Assembly (NCBI GenBank): GCA_018296165.2
Contig: JACKQL020000066.1
Span: forward strand, 124,001 to 188,000
Origin: Termitomyces sp. T153
Lineage: Eukaryota > Basidiomycota > Agaricomycetes > Agaricales > Lyophyllaceae
Direction: 5' to 3'
DNA: 64,000 nt
How positions within the stretch are numbered: the first letter of the stretch is position 1; the number at the start of each line of letters is the position of its first letter. The position numbers were made by a program, and so were the translations under genes. The notes below the pieces were generated by a model, which was not told where the DNA came from, ran no database searches, and saw only the letters and a list, made by a program, of their open reading frames with translations. Shown piece after piece: positions 23,054 through 35,176 of the stretch.

Positions 23054-23340
23054 AGTATAGTTGCAGGAACTGCAGATCACAAATTCAATGTTGACAATAT
23101 TAAAGATGCTCCAGAAAGTAATGCAGAGTCAATGATGGGGTCAGTGATAGAAGTGATGATGCCTGTTTCTTGAAGAGCATTCTGAGAAGCAATGCATTTT
23201 TCATAGCATTTAGGATGTTCAGACCCTTCAGATATATTGTCAGTAAGACAATGGTCCTATAAGCAGGGTTCCAGGGTTTTAAGCAGGCATGCTTGCCTCC
23301 ACTAGGAAAAAGTGGACCCATGATAGTTGCAAACATTGGT

Positions 23341-25827
23341 ACTGTTTAAGATAGGGTCAGCTTATAATATTGAACTATTCAATACATGTAATAATAATAC
23401 AAGCTTGTGACTAGAAGAATGAGAACCTCCATCTACTAATAGTGGTTGTGAATATTTTGGAAGGCACACACTCATTGCTCCAAGTTCATGATAGGTAATC
23501 TCTATGACACATTGACCAGGGAGATGTAGCAAAGTTTCACTATAACCTAAGAGTTGCAGCATGCAAAAATTCCATTTATATAGAATTGTCTCTTAAGCCA
23601 CTCAAATTAGAGAGGAGGGAGGTGATGTGTTGTCATAGCTTGAGAAATAGGTATTAAAGTGGTTAGTGAAACTTTGGTTCATAGAGGAACCAATGGGATT
23701 GTTAGGAAAAGCATTGGCATTGAAGTTGAATGCAAGGATCAAAGCATGCACTTGCTTGAGGGATATAGGAAGTTTTTCCTAAGATGGGCATCATAGATCC
23801 TTGAACAAATCACCACTCTCAGTAGTTAATGTACCAAAAAACTAAAAAGTGATGAGCATGATGGCATAGAATGATAAAATAAAATCTTACTAGTTCAGGG
23901 TGTATAATTACAGTATACAAGTAATGGGTTGCAGCATTTGGTATTGAGATATTGTTGTTGTGTCAAGTATTTGGGCAAGCAGAACTATGCTCATGTGAAT
24001 TGGGCTGTAGTTGAAGATTCAGGAAGAGGATTGACAGTGACACCATCTTGGCAAGAAGGCTCCAATGGACCTGGAGCTGCACTATGGTGCTGATAGGCAT
24101 TCACATGGGCTGTATTGACCATTGAGGAGCCTGTCAATGGTACTATGCATTGAACTTGAATATAAAAAAAATGTCTGATCATGTACCTTGAACATTGGAC
24201 TGGCAGAAAGAAAATGGCAGAGATTGGTGGTGTTCATGTTGGTATTGTTCCTAAAAGAGGCAAATCTGTTAGTCACATAAATGTGGCAATAGTATGGCTG
24301 GTTGCAGTGTATACATATACTTCATGAACCATTAGCATCATTCTGAAAAAGATGAGTACATGAAAAAAGAATACAAAAAAAACAGTGCACAGATGAAAAA
24401 AGCATTGAAGGATTTGCATGTTCAAATTCTGCTTGACTGCAAACAGTCAGTAGGATCTGGGAGGAAGGAGGTGCAATGGCAGCCAGAGTGTCTACAGGAA
24501 GGTGGGGGAGAGGACATCATGGTAAGAAGAAAAGATTCCTGAGCCTGCAAAAAGATTGCCCCATGAAGTGTCAGCCCAAGATCTTCTTTGGTCATGCTTA
24601 AGAGAGTTCAATTGTGTGACCAGCTCAGCAGCAAGTCCATGGACAGAATATGAGCAACAATCAAAGGTTGTTGAACCATTGAATCTGGTGATGTAAAGGT
24701 GATGGTATACATGTACAAAGTTACAATATTATTTAAGTGTGAACATGAATGCACAAATGTGAATGTGAATGTAAATGCAATCCTTTCATAGAATTGATTT
24801 GTCTGGTGGGGTCCTTCATAAAGATATAGTGTTGCAGGTGCAAAACAAAACCAGAGGATGAAGAACCAGAACCAACATAGAGTGAACAAGGGCAACAAGG
24901 AAAGAATGGGCTCACTGGATGAGTGGTCCAGAAAATGTGACTTTTCAACTGAATCAACCTTGAATGTTTTTTTGAATAGAGCTGACAAGAACCTACTACA
25001 AAGTAGCAGAAATCTGTCATACCACAAATTTGTAGTTCAGAAACTAGGGCTAGAAAAACATGGAGATGCATTCCAAGTTCACTTCTAATGCGCTCAGGAT
25101 GATATATAAGTTCTTGTACCCATGCCTCACCAGAGAGTGCAGAAGTATAGTATGGTTGTTTCCAATACTACTGGCTAGCATAGAGTGCAATTGCTGTGGT
25201 GACAATAAAGAGCTACTGCAAGTAATTCCCTGTAATCAGGGGACAACATTGAGCTGGGTAGAGGGGCACTGTTGTAGTTTTGTCTCAAAATAAGTGAATA
25301 AAGTCATTCTTCTAAGGAGAAATTGTATTGTCACATCATGTCACATCACTATTCTGGTATACTAATAAGCAGAATCTCGCAGATTCGGAATTTCGAATCG
25401 AACATTGGTTGTCTGAGGATTGAACATCGTCGTGGCACCGCGAGAGAGCCTAGAGATATGTTGGCATCGTTGGTACGGGAAAAATATAAATAATAATGCG
25501 GAAGCAATTCTCCAGTCGTTACGTCGATATCACGATCTTAGCTCTTCTAGAAGTCGGCGCAATATGATCACAGTAGGCAGTAAGCCAAATTTCCACGAAG
25601 CGCTCCTGTACTCACTGGATTACCTCAGTAGAGACCAAAGCACTGTATAATCTGACACCGCTGTTGATTCTAGAAAGGCGAGTTGTCATGCTACTGTCAT
25701 GATCGAGACATTGAGCTGAACACTAGGATTACTAGTAGAAGGCAGCTAGAAACCAATCTGTCAATCAATGTTGGGTATATTCACATATGTATACATAGAA
25801 ACACATATCACAGGACGGAGTAACTGA
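23341..25827. other. Gene-free stretch, composition change near 25.35 kb
   Basis: I see no supportable gene. Short open frames at 24608-25088 lack a recognisable domain. At about 25,350 the sequence switches from CpG-free, AT-rich DNA to DNA with normal CpG frequency (ATTCGGAATTTCGAATCGAAC). This marks the left edge of the gene island. The 3' flank of the surface-protein gene occupies the last few hundred bases. Confidence 0.6.
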
Positions 25828-27365
25828 TCAATTCGCAGAGTAACTAGGAGGCGGTTGTTCACGATGATACAACTGATGCCCAAGATCCTGGCGCTGAAAG
25901 AGTTCAAAGACACCTCGGAGTAGAACCTGTAATTGTTGTTCTACAGGTCCGTTTTCGGGAACAGTATCGTTAGAACCGGATGGACCATTCTGAGAGCTCT
26001 CATTCCTCTCCGCTTCGGAGTCGATATTCTCGTTGGAGATCTGTACAGGAGGCGGTTGTTCGCCATATAACTGATGCTCAAGATCGCGCTGCTGAGCCTC
26101 AAGTTCGATAATACGTTGTCGTAGAGCTTCCATTTGTTGTTCTAGGACTCCACTTCCAGAAGGTGTATCATGGGTACCAGATGGACTATTATGATCCACT
26201 TGAGCTTGCAGTTGGTCACGTTGCCGTTGAGCAGCGTCTTTCTCCTCAGCGATCTGTGCAAGCCGGCCTTCATAAAGTATGTGAGTGACTGGCAGGAATT
26301 TGTAGAAGCAAGTGACGAAGACTGACTGTTTTTGTCCAATGGTTGAACATAATTCTGATTGTAAGGGAGAGGGACTGGAGGAGGAGGAAGAGGAGGAGGA
26401 GCCGATAGCCGACGTCGTCGTCGAAGGCAGATGAAAAAGATAAATACTAGTATCCCTAAGCCAACAAAACCACCCACTACACCCCCTACTATTGCTCCAA
26501 TGGGAGTTGTAGATGTTTGTGTCGAATTGGAGGCGGAGGCCGTATTATGGGAGGACGACGAAGTAGAGCGAGTTGGGCTTTCACTTCACAGTACTTCAGT
26601 ACGGCCAAGAAATCAGGAAACGGAGCGTACTCGGAGGATGCATCTGCCAAACTAGTCGTCGGGGGTAGCGAGGTAGATGTTTGTGTCTTGGATGAGTTTC
26701 CACTTCGAAAAGGCTTCAGTCATATCAACTAGTTGAGAAACAACAGGAATCATACTTGGATGGGTCTATTGATGCGGTCGGGAGTGAATGACGGCTTGTT
26801 TCTGCGGGGAATCCTGAGATACCGTGAATAGTAGTCGTGACAACGCTGGCCACTGAAACCATGACTTGGGTTTCATTGAGTAGAGTATTGGTGTTGTCCC
26901 TTTCATACTCGATCAGCATTTCTGTGCTTCATTAAACAATCAAGGCAACCGTACACTGTTCGAGCTTGAAAACTGCATGACAGCCTTGAGTCGAAGTCAA
27001 AATGTGTTTTCTACCTAAGTAGTATGATCGTGTTGGACTCACGGGGACGGTGGGGATAGGTTGCTTAGTGATAGTGGCACGGTGACGGAAACGAGCATTA
27101 AGGCTGTCGAAACGGAGGAAGCGAGAATATTAGGCGAACCATTGCACACCAAATCGAGGCTGAACATGTTGGGATCGTCAGGTGTAGAGCTCCACGAGAT
27201 CTTCAGATTCTCGCCCTGGAAGATAACAGAAGGGGCGAGAAGATCGAGAGCATACGTCACTCGAAGAACGAGAAAGAGGACGCTGTGAACCACGGTCAAA
27301 TGACTGAAGTGAAGTCAAGACGGCAGTGACCAGACGTACATGTGGCTGGAGAGATGCGGGGGCAT
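25828..27365 (-). CDS. Surface protein: signal peptide, stalk, one TM, cytoplasmic coiled coil (paralogue 2)
   Basis: Exon model on minus: 27365-27340, 27303-27043, 26926-26756, 26702-26631, 26583-26327, 26288-25828. Every join keeps frame, for 415 residues. The N-terminus (HLTVVHSVLFLVLRVTYA) is a signal peptide. A beta-type domain with ISWSSTPDDP and LVCNGSP follows, reminiscent of Kre9/Knh1-like N-domains (tentative). Then come a Ser/Thr stalk, the helix GAIVGGVVGGFVGLGILVFI with an RRRRR stop-transfer, and a Pro-rich segment with VPLPYNQNYVQPLDKN. The C-terminal coiled coil contains QRQRDQLQ and EALRQRIIELEAQQRDLEHQL, ending PPPSYSAN. The first intron would be only 36 nt, so the start is the weakest point. 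It is probably a plasma-membrane sensor or wall-interacting protein. Function is inferred from architecture only. Confidence 0.72.
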
Positions 27366-27972
27366 CGTGATGATAAAAAGCAGAGGACGAACTTAGAGCA
27401 ACGCGCATGATAAACTGACAGAGGCTATGAGAAAGGAGAAATAGCTCGAGGTGATCATCATGGGGGAGATGTAAAATCATGTAAGTAGTCCCAGCGTCTA
27501 ATCATCCCTGCGAATCATCCCTCATTACATAATCTGACAGTTACGCAATGATGGACCTTGATCACATTCGTCATTGCCCCTTGACAAACTTGTGTTCGCC
27601 GCCAAGTGGGTGACTGAGTGACGCTGCAACGGACGGAACGAGAATTCCTAGCCTGGATAACGCCGATATGCCGACTGTAGCGATGAGGAATAAATGCAGG
27701 CTGTGACCAGTGACTGGCGCGCACTTGTGATGGTTTCGCGGGGTGATAGAAGACGTGAGACGGAACCTCAGGCTGCTGATGTCAGATATCATAGGTCAAA
27801 TGTCATTATATGACCCAGAGAAAGAATGCATCAAGTGCGCGCAAGTCTCCCGAGCAAGGCTGAGATGTGTTAGACTACTTAAATGGTACCACTACCTCAT
27901 GTAGTCGAATAAGCTATCGAGCGGTGTTGTAAAGGCTGAGTTGTCATTCTGTCCATACTGTTAGTCAGTAGA

Positions 27973-28236
27973 TTACATCGAAAATGACATGTTGAGCAAT
28001 ATTAATAGTCGACACAAGCAAATTGTCATCAGGTGTATCCATCTATCCGAAGTCTTTCCACTGTCCGGGCCGGTGCCCACACCAACAAGTGCCCCATAAG
28101 TATTTGGGACGTCTATGAATAGTTTAAAGCTATGTTCCAATTGCTGGACCTGGAGGACGAAGCAGGGCCTTTCGGAGACTTCACACGCCAGTAATTCTGT
28201 AGAAAAGTCATCATGATCGGGAAGGTTTACAATCAT
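27973..28236 (-). CDS. Small hypothetical ORF, 87 aa
   Basis: A single open frame with ATG (MIVNLPDHDDFSTELLACEV) lies between the two paralogous genes in normal-CpG DNA. No signal peptide or known motif is visible. It could be a chance ORF or a gene remnant. The remaining intergenic DNA at 27366-28299 shows nothing else. Confidence 0.2.
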   Translation of the reverse strand: MIVNLPDHDDFSTELLACEVSERPCFVLQVQQLEHSFKLFIDVPNTYGALVGVGTGPDSGKTSDRWIHLMTICLCRLLILLNMSFSM

Positions 28237-28299
28237 CTGTCAATCATTCGATATTAGATACGCTCATACGCATAAACGCATAAACGAACTGTCTATACA

Positions 28300-29749
28300 T
28301 CACAGGACGGATGGTAAATTCGAACTTGAATAAGAAGGAGGTGGTCGTTCGCCATACAACTGATACTCAAAGTCACGCTGTTGAGTCTCGAGATCAAGGA
28401 TACGTTGTTGTAGAACTTCCGTCTGTCGTTCTGAGAATATACTTCCAGGAGGTGTATCACTGGAGCTAGATGGACCATCATGATCCATTTCAGCCTGCAG
28501 TTGGTCACGCTGCCGTTGAGCAGCTTCTTTCTCGTCAGTGATCTGTGCAAGCCGGCCTTCATAAACTACGTGAGTGACTGACATAAATATTCAATAGCAA
28601 GTGCTAATAACTGACACTTTTTGTCCAATGGTTGAACGTAGTCCTTGTCGTATGGGAGAGGAGTCAGAGGAGAAACCGATAGCCGACGGCGTCGGCGGAA
28701 GAAGATGATAGAGAGGATTGCCAGTATCGTTAAGCCAATGAAACCTCCCACCACACCTCCTACGATTGCTCCAATGGGATGGGTTGTGTGTGTAGGTTCA
28801 GATGTGGAGGCTGTATTATGGGAAGTAGACGACGTAGTTTGGACTGGGCTTTCACTTCACAAATACTTCAACTTGCTCAGCTGATTAAAAGACAATGAGA
28901 AACATACTCAGAAGGTGCCGGAAACGAGACATCAGTTGTTGGATTAATTGGCGATGGCGAGACAGACATTTGTGTAGTCCTGGACGTAATGGTTAGGGGG
29001 GCTGTGGCTGTTTGTGATGTAGGTTCAGATGTGAAGACTCGATTAGGGGGAGGATGGCTTTCACTTCACAGATAGTACCTCAGTTTTCTCGGTTGATTAA
29101 GAGACAATGAGAAACATACTCAGAAGGTGCAGAAGATGATATTTGAGTCTTCGATAGCGGAACAGAAATTCGTGTAGACCTTGACGTAGTGGATGTTCCT
29201 TGATTAGACGACGACGACGATTTAGCTGACGGTACATTCGACGCTGTCAATATTGTCTTGGTCAATGAGGTAGCTACGGCAGAGCTGAGCACATCAATTG
29301 TCACTTCATCAAGTACAGTGACATCGTCCCTTTCATAACAGTCATCATTTCTGTTATTGACTGGAAAATCAAGACAGCGCACGTTTTTAGAGCCTCAAGA
29401 TTGCAAACCAGTCTTGGATATGTGTATGTTAGTGTATCTTCAACCAATAATCGTGTCGAACTCACGGAGGCCGTAGGTTGTACGTTCGCGCAGACAAGGG
29501 GAAGATTGCCGAGGCTATCGTGATGGAAGAAGCGATTTCTTTTGAAGGACCGTCGTTGCACGACAAATTAAGATTCATTGTCTTTGGATCGCTAGGTGCG
29601 GAGGTCCATGTAATCAATGGTGTCTGTCCGGGGACGACAACCGGAGGAGGAACATTGAATTTGAAAGCGCACGTAAACTGAAGAACGAGGAAGAAAACGC
29701 TGCGATTCACGGTCAAATGGCTAAAGTCAAAAGGGCAGTGAATAAACAT
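28300..29749 (-). CDS. Surface protein: signal peptide, stalk, one TM, cytoplasmic coiled coil (paralogue 1)
   Basis: Exon model on minus: 29749-29466, 29350-29120, 29063-28908, 28854-28616, 28577-28300. All phases agree, for 395 residues. The start MFIHCPFDFSHL precedes a hydrophobic signal SVFFLVLQFTCAF. The N-domain has ITWTSAPSDP and LNLSCNDGP, parallel to paralogue 2. The Ser/Thr stalk (SAKSSSSSNQGTSTTSRSTR) is spread over exons that begin and end with the same PS(D|E)ES junction. The TM is GAIVGGVVGGFIGLTILAIL with RRRRR. The tail has LPYDKDYVQPLDKK, VYEGRLAQITDEKEAAQRQR and a coiled coil ending QLYGERPPPSYSSS. Introns 28855-28907 and 29064-29119 share their first ~18 bases, so an exon-intron unit was duplicated. 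An alternative start at 29789 with a tiny intron is possible. Confidence 0.75.
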
Positions 29750-29789
29750 ACACGGAGATAAAAAGGCTCGATCCGTGAGATTGGTGCAT

Positions 29790-30960
29790 CGTGATATAGT
29801 TAAAGGCAGGGGATGAACTTGGGGCAGCGCACCTGATAAAGGGCATAGTCCTGAGACTGATTCCAACCCCCCTTAGATCATCGAGATTATATCACCGCAA
29901 CCTCCAAAGGCCTGCGCATGAACTGTGGGACTCGTTACCATTCGTTGAACTTGAACTTCTATGTCGTAGCTCGTAATCTTCATCAAGAAGTGTGTTCATC
30001 AACCGCGGTGATAACAGACTGAGACGAGATCGCTTTTCCCCGTGGCCATGTATACAATAAGTAGGGGTCCATAATCTGTGATGGTTTTGCAGGTGGATGT
30101 ACAAAGGCCATTTTCATGGATACCAACCGACGTGACAGGATTATCATTACCAAATAGTATGTACTATGCGAAAGAAATGCTCGTTCGAGACATTTGCCAT
30201 TCTAGAACCGCCAAGACAATTCAAGCTTGTGACACAGGTAACGAATAACACCAAGTGAGCCAGGAAAAGCTTTGTGGCGCGACTTTGCTGCTATAGAGAT
30301 GCGGAGAGATCCAGACCAGCCTGATCAGCGACAAAAAAGCGAGGATAAGGGATTTCAGCCACGATTATCTTTGTAGAGCCAGAAGTAACGGATCTTGAAA
30401 CTGTATTCAGATTTTGAATTCTGAGATGACCACACCTTGAAGCTTGAAGTTCGATCATCATCATCTAGACATCCATCTCAAAGTGTTTCTGCCGTACATC
30501 TTCCCCTGCGCCAACAAGTCTCTGAACATACCATGTAAATATCTTGACTGAAAGTGAAAGAGTAGTGCTATGTCCCGCATCCTTTTCGAGGACCCCGGCA
30601 TCGACTCCAACTGACACCGGTAGACTAGGCTAGGGCCATGAACCCGTGTCAAAAGGACCAGACGAGATAGTTGACACTTCTCAACGCGTTGGCTTAAGGC
30701 GAGACAGAGTGGGCAATAGAATATCCCTGACTTCCGCGACAGTACTTGCGATAGCTAGACCCATCACAAAACAGACATGGCTGTACAGGGGGGCTGAATA
30801 ATCCTTCAGTCGCGTTTGTCGTTGACGTGTTAATAATGACGTAGTGTAGGGATTGGTGTTCAATCCAAAAGTGATGTTCTGATGCCATCATAGAAAGTCA
30901 TCATGAACCAAAATTATAACGAAGGCCAAAAGTAGTTAGTTTTTACCACTTACCACAAAG
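29790..30960. other. Intergenic DNA upstream of paralogue 1
   Basis: Normal-CpG DNA with no frame I can assign. It separates paralogue 1 from the inverted relic at 30967 and should contain the promoter of paralogue 1. Confidence 0.5.
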
Positions 30961-30966
30961 CTTCGT

Positions 30967-31167
30967 CAGGTCACTCACGTAGTGTATAAAGGTCAACTTG
31001 CACAGATCACTGATGAGAAAGAAGCTGCTCAACGGCATTTTCCGGAAGTTCTACAACCAACGTATCCTTACCAACGTATCCTTGAACCCCAGACAGCGCG
31101 ATCTTGAACATCAATTCTATGGCGAACAACTGGCCCCTACTTGCTCGAATCGACCATCTGTCCTGTG
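30967..31167 (+). pseudogene. Relic of a third surface-protein paralogue (last exon only, inverted)
   Basis: The plus strand begins after a CAG acceptor with VTHVVYKGQLAQITDEKEAA, nearly identical to VTHVVYEGRLAQITDEKEAA of paralogue 1. It then loses the middle of the coiled coil and returns in another frame with RDLEHQFYGEQLAP and a PSVL-type end. Signal peptide, stalk and TM are absent. Orientation is opposite to paralogues 1 and 2, pointing to an inverted partial duplication. Confidence 0.8.
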
Positions 31168-32084
31168 ATGTACGTTTGTTTATACGTGTGAACATATATT
31201 CAAAATTGAATTATTGACAGATGAGCATCTTGTCGCTGCAATTTACGGCCTTGAGACGCAGATATCCGAAGTCTTACGAGGATATGCATGACATGGAACT
31301 TCTTTTGTTACCACGCAGCTATTCAGGGACTTGGGACGCTACTTTGAACACTACTCCATGCTCCTTTTGGGTTTGCCTACCCCTCTGCAATTGTGCTGGC
31401 CGAGAGTATCCACTGTGTTCTTTGAATCGTCAGGCCGGTTTGGGTACTTAATGTATTTGTATCAGGAAGCATTGGGCGAGTTGGCGGCGAAGAACCCGGA
31501 ATTCTGACCGGAGCTTCTGAAGCTGGCACCTTAGAATCCCACTGTACTTTGAACAAGGCCCCAATCGATCTGGCCCGACGAGATTCAATTCAATATCTCA
31601 AATAACAATCGATGAAGCGCTCGATAACTTCAGACCATGTTTCGCATTCAGCCTTCTGAACGTATCTATTTGCCCTACCGGGACGTCTCTTCAGCGATTT
31701 GAGCTCATACAACGCGTTCACACGGATGGTGACTTCAATCACTTCTGTCGACTTACAGGATTCAGGCCAACTTTGTGGCAAAAAACTGAGCAACTGCTAC
31801 TGATTTTAGATTTCTAGATTATTGGATAAGCACGATTGTCCATTGCCAAAAAGGTTAAGGACTTTTCTTGTTCCGGTCATGACAAACGCAGGCTATACTG
31901 ATGGATCGTATCACAATCAATATCGAGGAAAAATTATCTTTGGATCCGGGGCAACTGTGTGTCTAAGAACTGTTTAGAAAGAGGTCAAAGACGCAATGAC
32001 AGGTTGAGTGGCGAGCTCTCTGCATTGTACGATGTCTGCAAGGAATCCACGACAAACTCGCTTCGGAGCGAGAATCTTGACATT

Positions 32085-32925
32085 ACAGTGACCGCCCATG
32101 GTACCCTCTCCATGACATTCACGTATTTAAAAGGTAGTTGGGGAACACCGCAATGGATAACGTGTATGGCAAGACAACAGAGATTAGATCACAGGAGCCA
32201 CTCCACTACCAACTGAACATTCAAGATCTCCAATTTGAGCTCAGTGAAACTCTCCTCAAGGATCAACGAGCGATCCCCCTCTTGCTGCCAGTTAGCCAGG
32301 AAAGCACTCATTTTGTTGCTAGCGCTATCATCCGCTTAGATTTGATGCAGTAACCGAGCCTGTGGCAAAATGTATTCTGGGACATGAACACCCCGTCGGC
32401 TCGTCACCAGCTCTTTCTTACAGTAGATACTTCTAATTAATCCGAACCAATCCATCACATCAAAGTAGCGTCCAATTGATTGGGAGATTATCCGTACCGC
32501 ATACGGCCACGCTTACTGTTGAGGATAGAAAACTTCAGCATGCAAATGCGATATCCATAATGACAGAATCTCCGCGACGCGTTGCGCGAAGCGCGGACAC
32601 CCCAAACAATCATGAGTTTCTCTTGCAACTCGGGAGTGAGGGGTGACGTGTAATGCAAAGCTTTCTTTATGCGTATGACCGGCGAGAGACTTGCGAATTT
32701 CTTGCTTTTGAGTTACCCTAGTAGAACTTTGACGGTACAGTGTGCACTGATAAAACCCTCTCTGCAATATTCACGTATTTGAAAAGAGAGTCGGGCACAC
32801 TGGGGGCTACGACAGAGATCGAATAACTCCACTACTGACTGAAGATTGAAGATCTCCGACTTGAGCTCAGTGAAAATCTCCTCAAGGGTCAACGAAAAAT
32901 CCCTCTCTTGCTATCGGTTGTCCCA
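32085..32925. repeat. Dispersed direct duplication (~200 bp, two copies)
   Basis: 32085-32297 and 32737-32925 are related along their length. Shared blocks include TTCACGTATTT, CTCCACTAC, TTGAGCTCAGTGAAA and CTCCTCAAGG. They are separated by about 440 bases and encode nothing recognisable. Confidence 0.8.
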
Positions 32926-32970
32926 ACCAGTACCGTCAGCTCATCACTCGGGGTGGCGTCGGAGTACCGC

Positions 32971-33238
32971 GAATAACCCTCATTGTTCCTTATTTTCTTA
33001 CCGATCTTCATCAGGTCATCGTACCAGTCTTTTTCGGTGGTGCAATTAGCATGAGAGCCTTCAGAAGTTTGTAAGGTATGTGGAGCGAGAGGGAGAACCG
33101 TCGCCGTCCGAGTATCACAAATAACCCTTATTTCCTTACCGATCTTCACTAGGTCGTCATATTAGCCTTTTTCGGCAGTCCAATCAGCATAAGAGTCTTC
33201 AGAAGTTTGTAAGGTATGTGGAGAGAGAGGGAGAACCT
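32971..33238. repeat. Tandem duplication (~125 bp, two copies)
   Basis: 32971-33099 and 33116-33238 share AATAACCCT, TTACCGATCTTCA and TTCAGAAGTTTGTAAGGTAT, and both end GAGGGAGAAC. On minus the first copy encodes KDWYDDLMKIGKKIRNNEG. Confidence 0.85.
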
Positions 33239-33779
33239 GCAGCTAGACTTCGTGTCCGCCTGGTAGGTCTCGAAGACGCTGATCAAGTTTGGTCAGTTCG
33301 TCAAAGGGAAATAGTGGGTCGTGCTTTTCGTAGAGTCTCGCCGCGATTTCAGGAGATATCTTCTAGTGCGCAGGAAGATGCTTCGCTTGTAGGAAATGTT
33401 GCGTACGGCGAGAATGGGTCAAAGGAATAATCCAAAGGGAGACCTCACATCAAAAAGGAGAGCAAACCTCTGTAGATATGGCCATGCGAAGCAATGTGTC
33501 GTCAAACGGCCAATTAGGATATCTTAATCAGGCTCTGAGGAACAGTCACCAACATTTTTGGGCACTTGTTTTTCAAGAAGTCAGAAAGTGCGCCTCTTCG
33601 AATGGCGAGGACGTAGATGTTGGGAATCTTGTCATTGCGAAGACATATACCTGGGATTGTCTCCATAGACAGCGAAGGTGTCCAGCGAAGAGGGCACCAG
33701 ATAGTTCAGGATCATGCTAGTATGAAGGATCTTCGTGGAATGGCCTAAATCCTTCTAGATTAGTTTGAGGAAGTATTCG

Positions 33780-34937
33780 AACATAGATCCTTTCTCTACC
33801 GGAAAGTCCGGAGTCGGGTCAAGAGTTCCGTAGAAGATTTTGAGACTGAAATGAGATGAGATACATATCATTATGAGTTCATTGTAAGAGCTCGTCAAAG
33901 AAATGATATCCATTTTTGGACAGTCCAGTGGAATTGTCAATGATCATCGTAACCATTGATCTTTCCAATGTGTTTGAATGTCGCGATCCAGCCTTTATAT
34001 TCGGGGTATTCCATCGAAAAGTAGGCCCCGGACATAGTCTAAAGGACTCACCGAAAGGGGGCACGAAGCAGACGCTCAATCTAGAGCCCATCCAATTGTG
34101 TTTCTTCTCAAGAACCTGAAGCGTGGAGTTCATGACACGACGTCGGTTATATGGCTACCACGGAAAGTGACCGCGTAGAAGGGCAAGGAAAATGTACGCA
34201 AGAGATTATAGGTCACCGCGGCGAGTTAGTTCTGACAGAGATGATCAGTTGGAAGCTTGGATAGCCAAGTACAGACGAAAGCCTTTATGAGAGTCAAGAC
34301 TAGCCCATCCACATACCCGCCGTCGTCCCTCCTTTTGGTCTCGGATGAATCGATGCGCCGTGCTATTACAAAATCAACGATTTTCAGCTGGTCAGGGTTA
34401 CCTAGAGAGTAGAACATTGCTGGGATTGATGTCTCGGTATGCGATTCCAAGTTTGTGGATGTATGAGAGCGACGATAACTAGTAAAAAAGCGTTCAGGAA
34501 GAAAAAGATGAAATTAATCAAAGCTCGTACCATTTGACCAAGGACCTTCAAAAACAGGACCGAAGAAAAAGCAGTCCCGAAGTTCCTAAACTGGGTCCTA
34601 GCAGCTCCAAAGCAAGAAATTCGAAGTGTTCTTGCTGATCATACGCATAAAACTCGGGGATTGCAGGATGAACTTGCAAGGAGCGTAAAATGCAAGCTTC
34701 ATACTCAATCCGGAGCCTCTTCAACTGAAAATAAACTCGTGGATATTTCAACGCATTAACCTCTGCCCTTTCATTGGTGCTCGCCAAACGATTTCCTTCA
34801 GCTTTCATTTGATTCTGTGACTCCTTTAGATAGATGGATTGCACACTCACAGTAGCCCCTGATATTTCGGATAGTCTCCTAATTTTGATTGTGATAGAGT
34901 TCGTGCGCGTTGACTTGAAAGCTATTATCCCCAACAA
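33780..34937 (-). pseudogene. Casein-kinase-1-like protein kinase pseudogene
   Basis: The minus strand starts IRRLSEISGATVSVQSIYLK, a degenerate glycine loop. It continues RLRIEYEACILRSLQVHPAI, then PEFYAYDQQEHFEFLALELL and GPSLG, which is the hinge of CK1 kinases. After a break it reads MFYSLGNPDQLKIVDFVIAR (34360-34420 region), where the DFG-type motif is DFV instead of DFG. A CK1-like tail PPFGESFRLCPGPTFRWNTP lies near 34010-34070. The HRD-type catalytic loop is not intact, several frames are needed, and the residues for ATP/Mg binding are damaged. In the family these are Ser/Thr kinases. This copy should be inactive. Confidence 0.7.
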
Positions 34938-35176
34938 ATGGCAAACGTGGAAAGCGCCGAGAACGCTTTTGGGAACTCTTCGCTACTCTTCGGGCCGCCT
35001 CCATACTGTCTTCCATTTCGTGAAACGTTGATAGACGTTAACTGATGAGGGAAGACGTGCCATGACTACGAACCTGTGTTTACAATTCTTAGTATGAAAG
35101 TAGTTATCGATTTGTCGATTATCTGGAACATGTATGCAGGGCCGCGGATCTTGAGCATTCCATTCCTCAAACCACC

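Larger units (their letters stand above)
20951..23340 (-). pseudogene. Decayed minus-strand gene with Cys/His motif, split by solo LTR 4
   Basis: On minus, from about 23300, the pieces read GGKHACLKPWNPAYRT, then SEHPKCYEKCIASQNALQET. This arrangement of C, H and C resembles a zinc-finger-like segment. A Pro/Ser/Ile repeat region follows (ISALILNTPV units). A more conserved-looking core is FFVKDHQTFCCFKTKCDLYL, LFSVIYAVFNKLFLDT and THYPVYSLYLSVSLDLESGC. The end MYHIFYVTPFKKAFDTT continues as SEAKVLYKVMML across solo LTR 4 once the LTR and one GTAGT are removed. Several stops are present. I do not recognise the family. Confidence 0.45.
31168..33779. other. Unrecognised gene debris with local duplications
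   Basis: Normal-CpG DNA with broken frames and no complete gene. At 31240-31500, text such as YEDMHDMELLLLPRSYSGTW, then LMYLYQEALGELAAKNPEF in a second frame, suggests a dead gene I cannot name. At 33280-33720 on minus, RRGALSDFLKNKCP is faintly kinase-like. Two separate duplications occupy the rest (annotated below). Confidence 0.4.

Noticed and set aside
24608..25088. Overlapping frames of 76-139 codons
   Set aside because: Composition is low-complexity His/Ser/Phe on minus, both strands are equally open, and no domain is visible.
31220..31800. A single intact gene at the start of the debris region
   Set aside because: Readable pieces lie in different frames without usable GT-AG pairs to join them, and I could not match them to a family.
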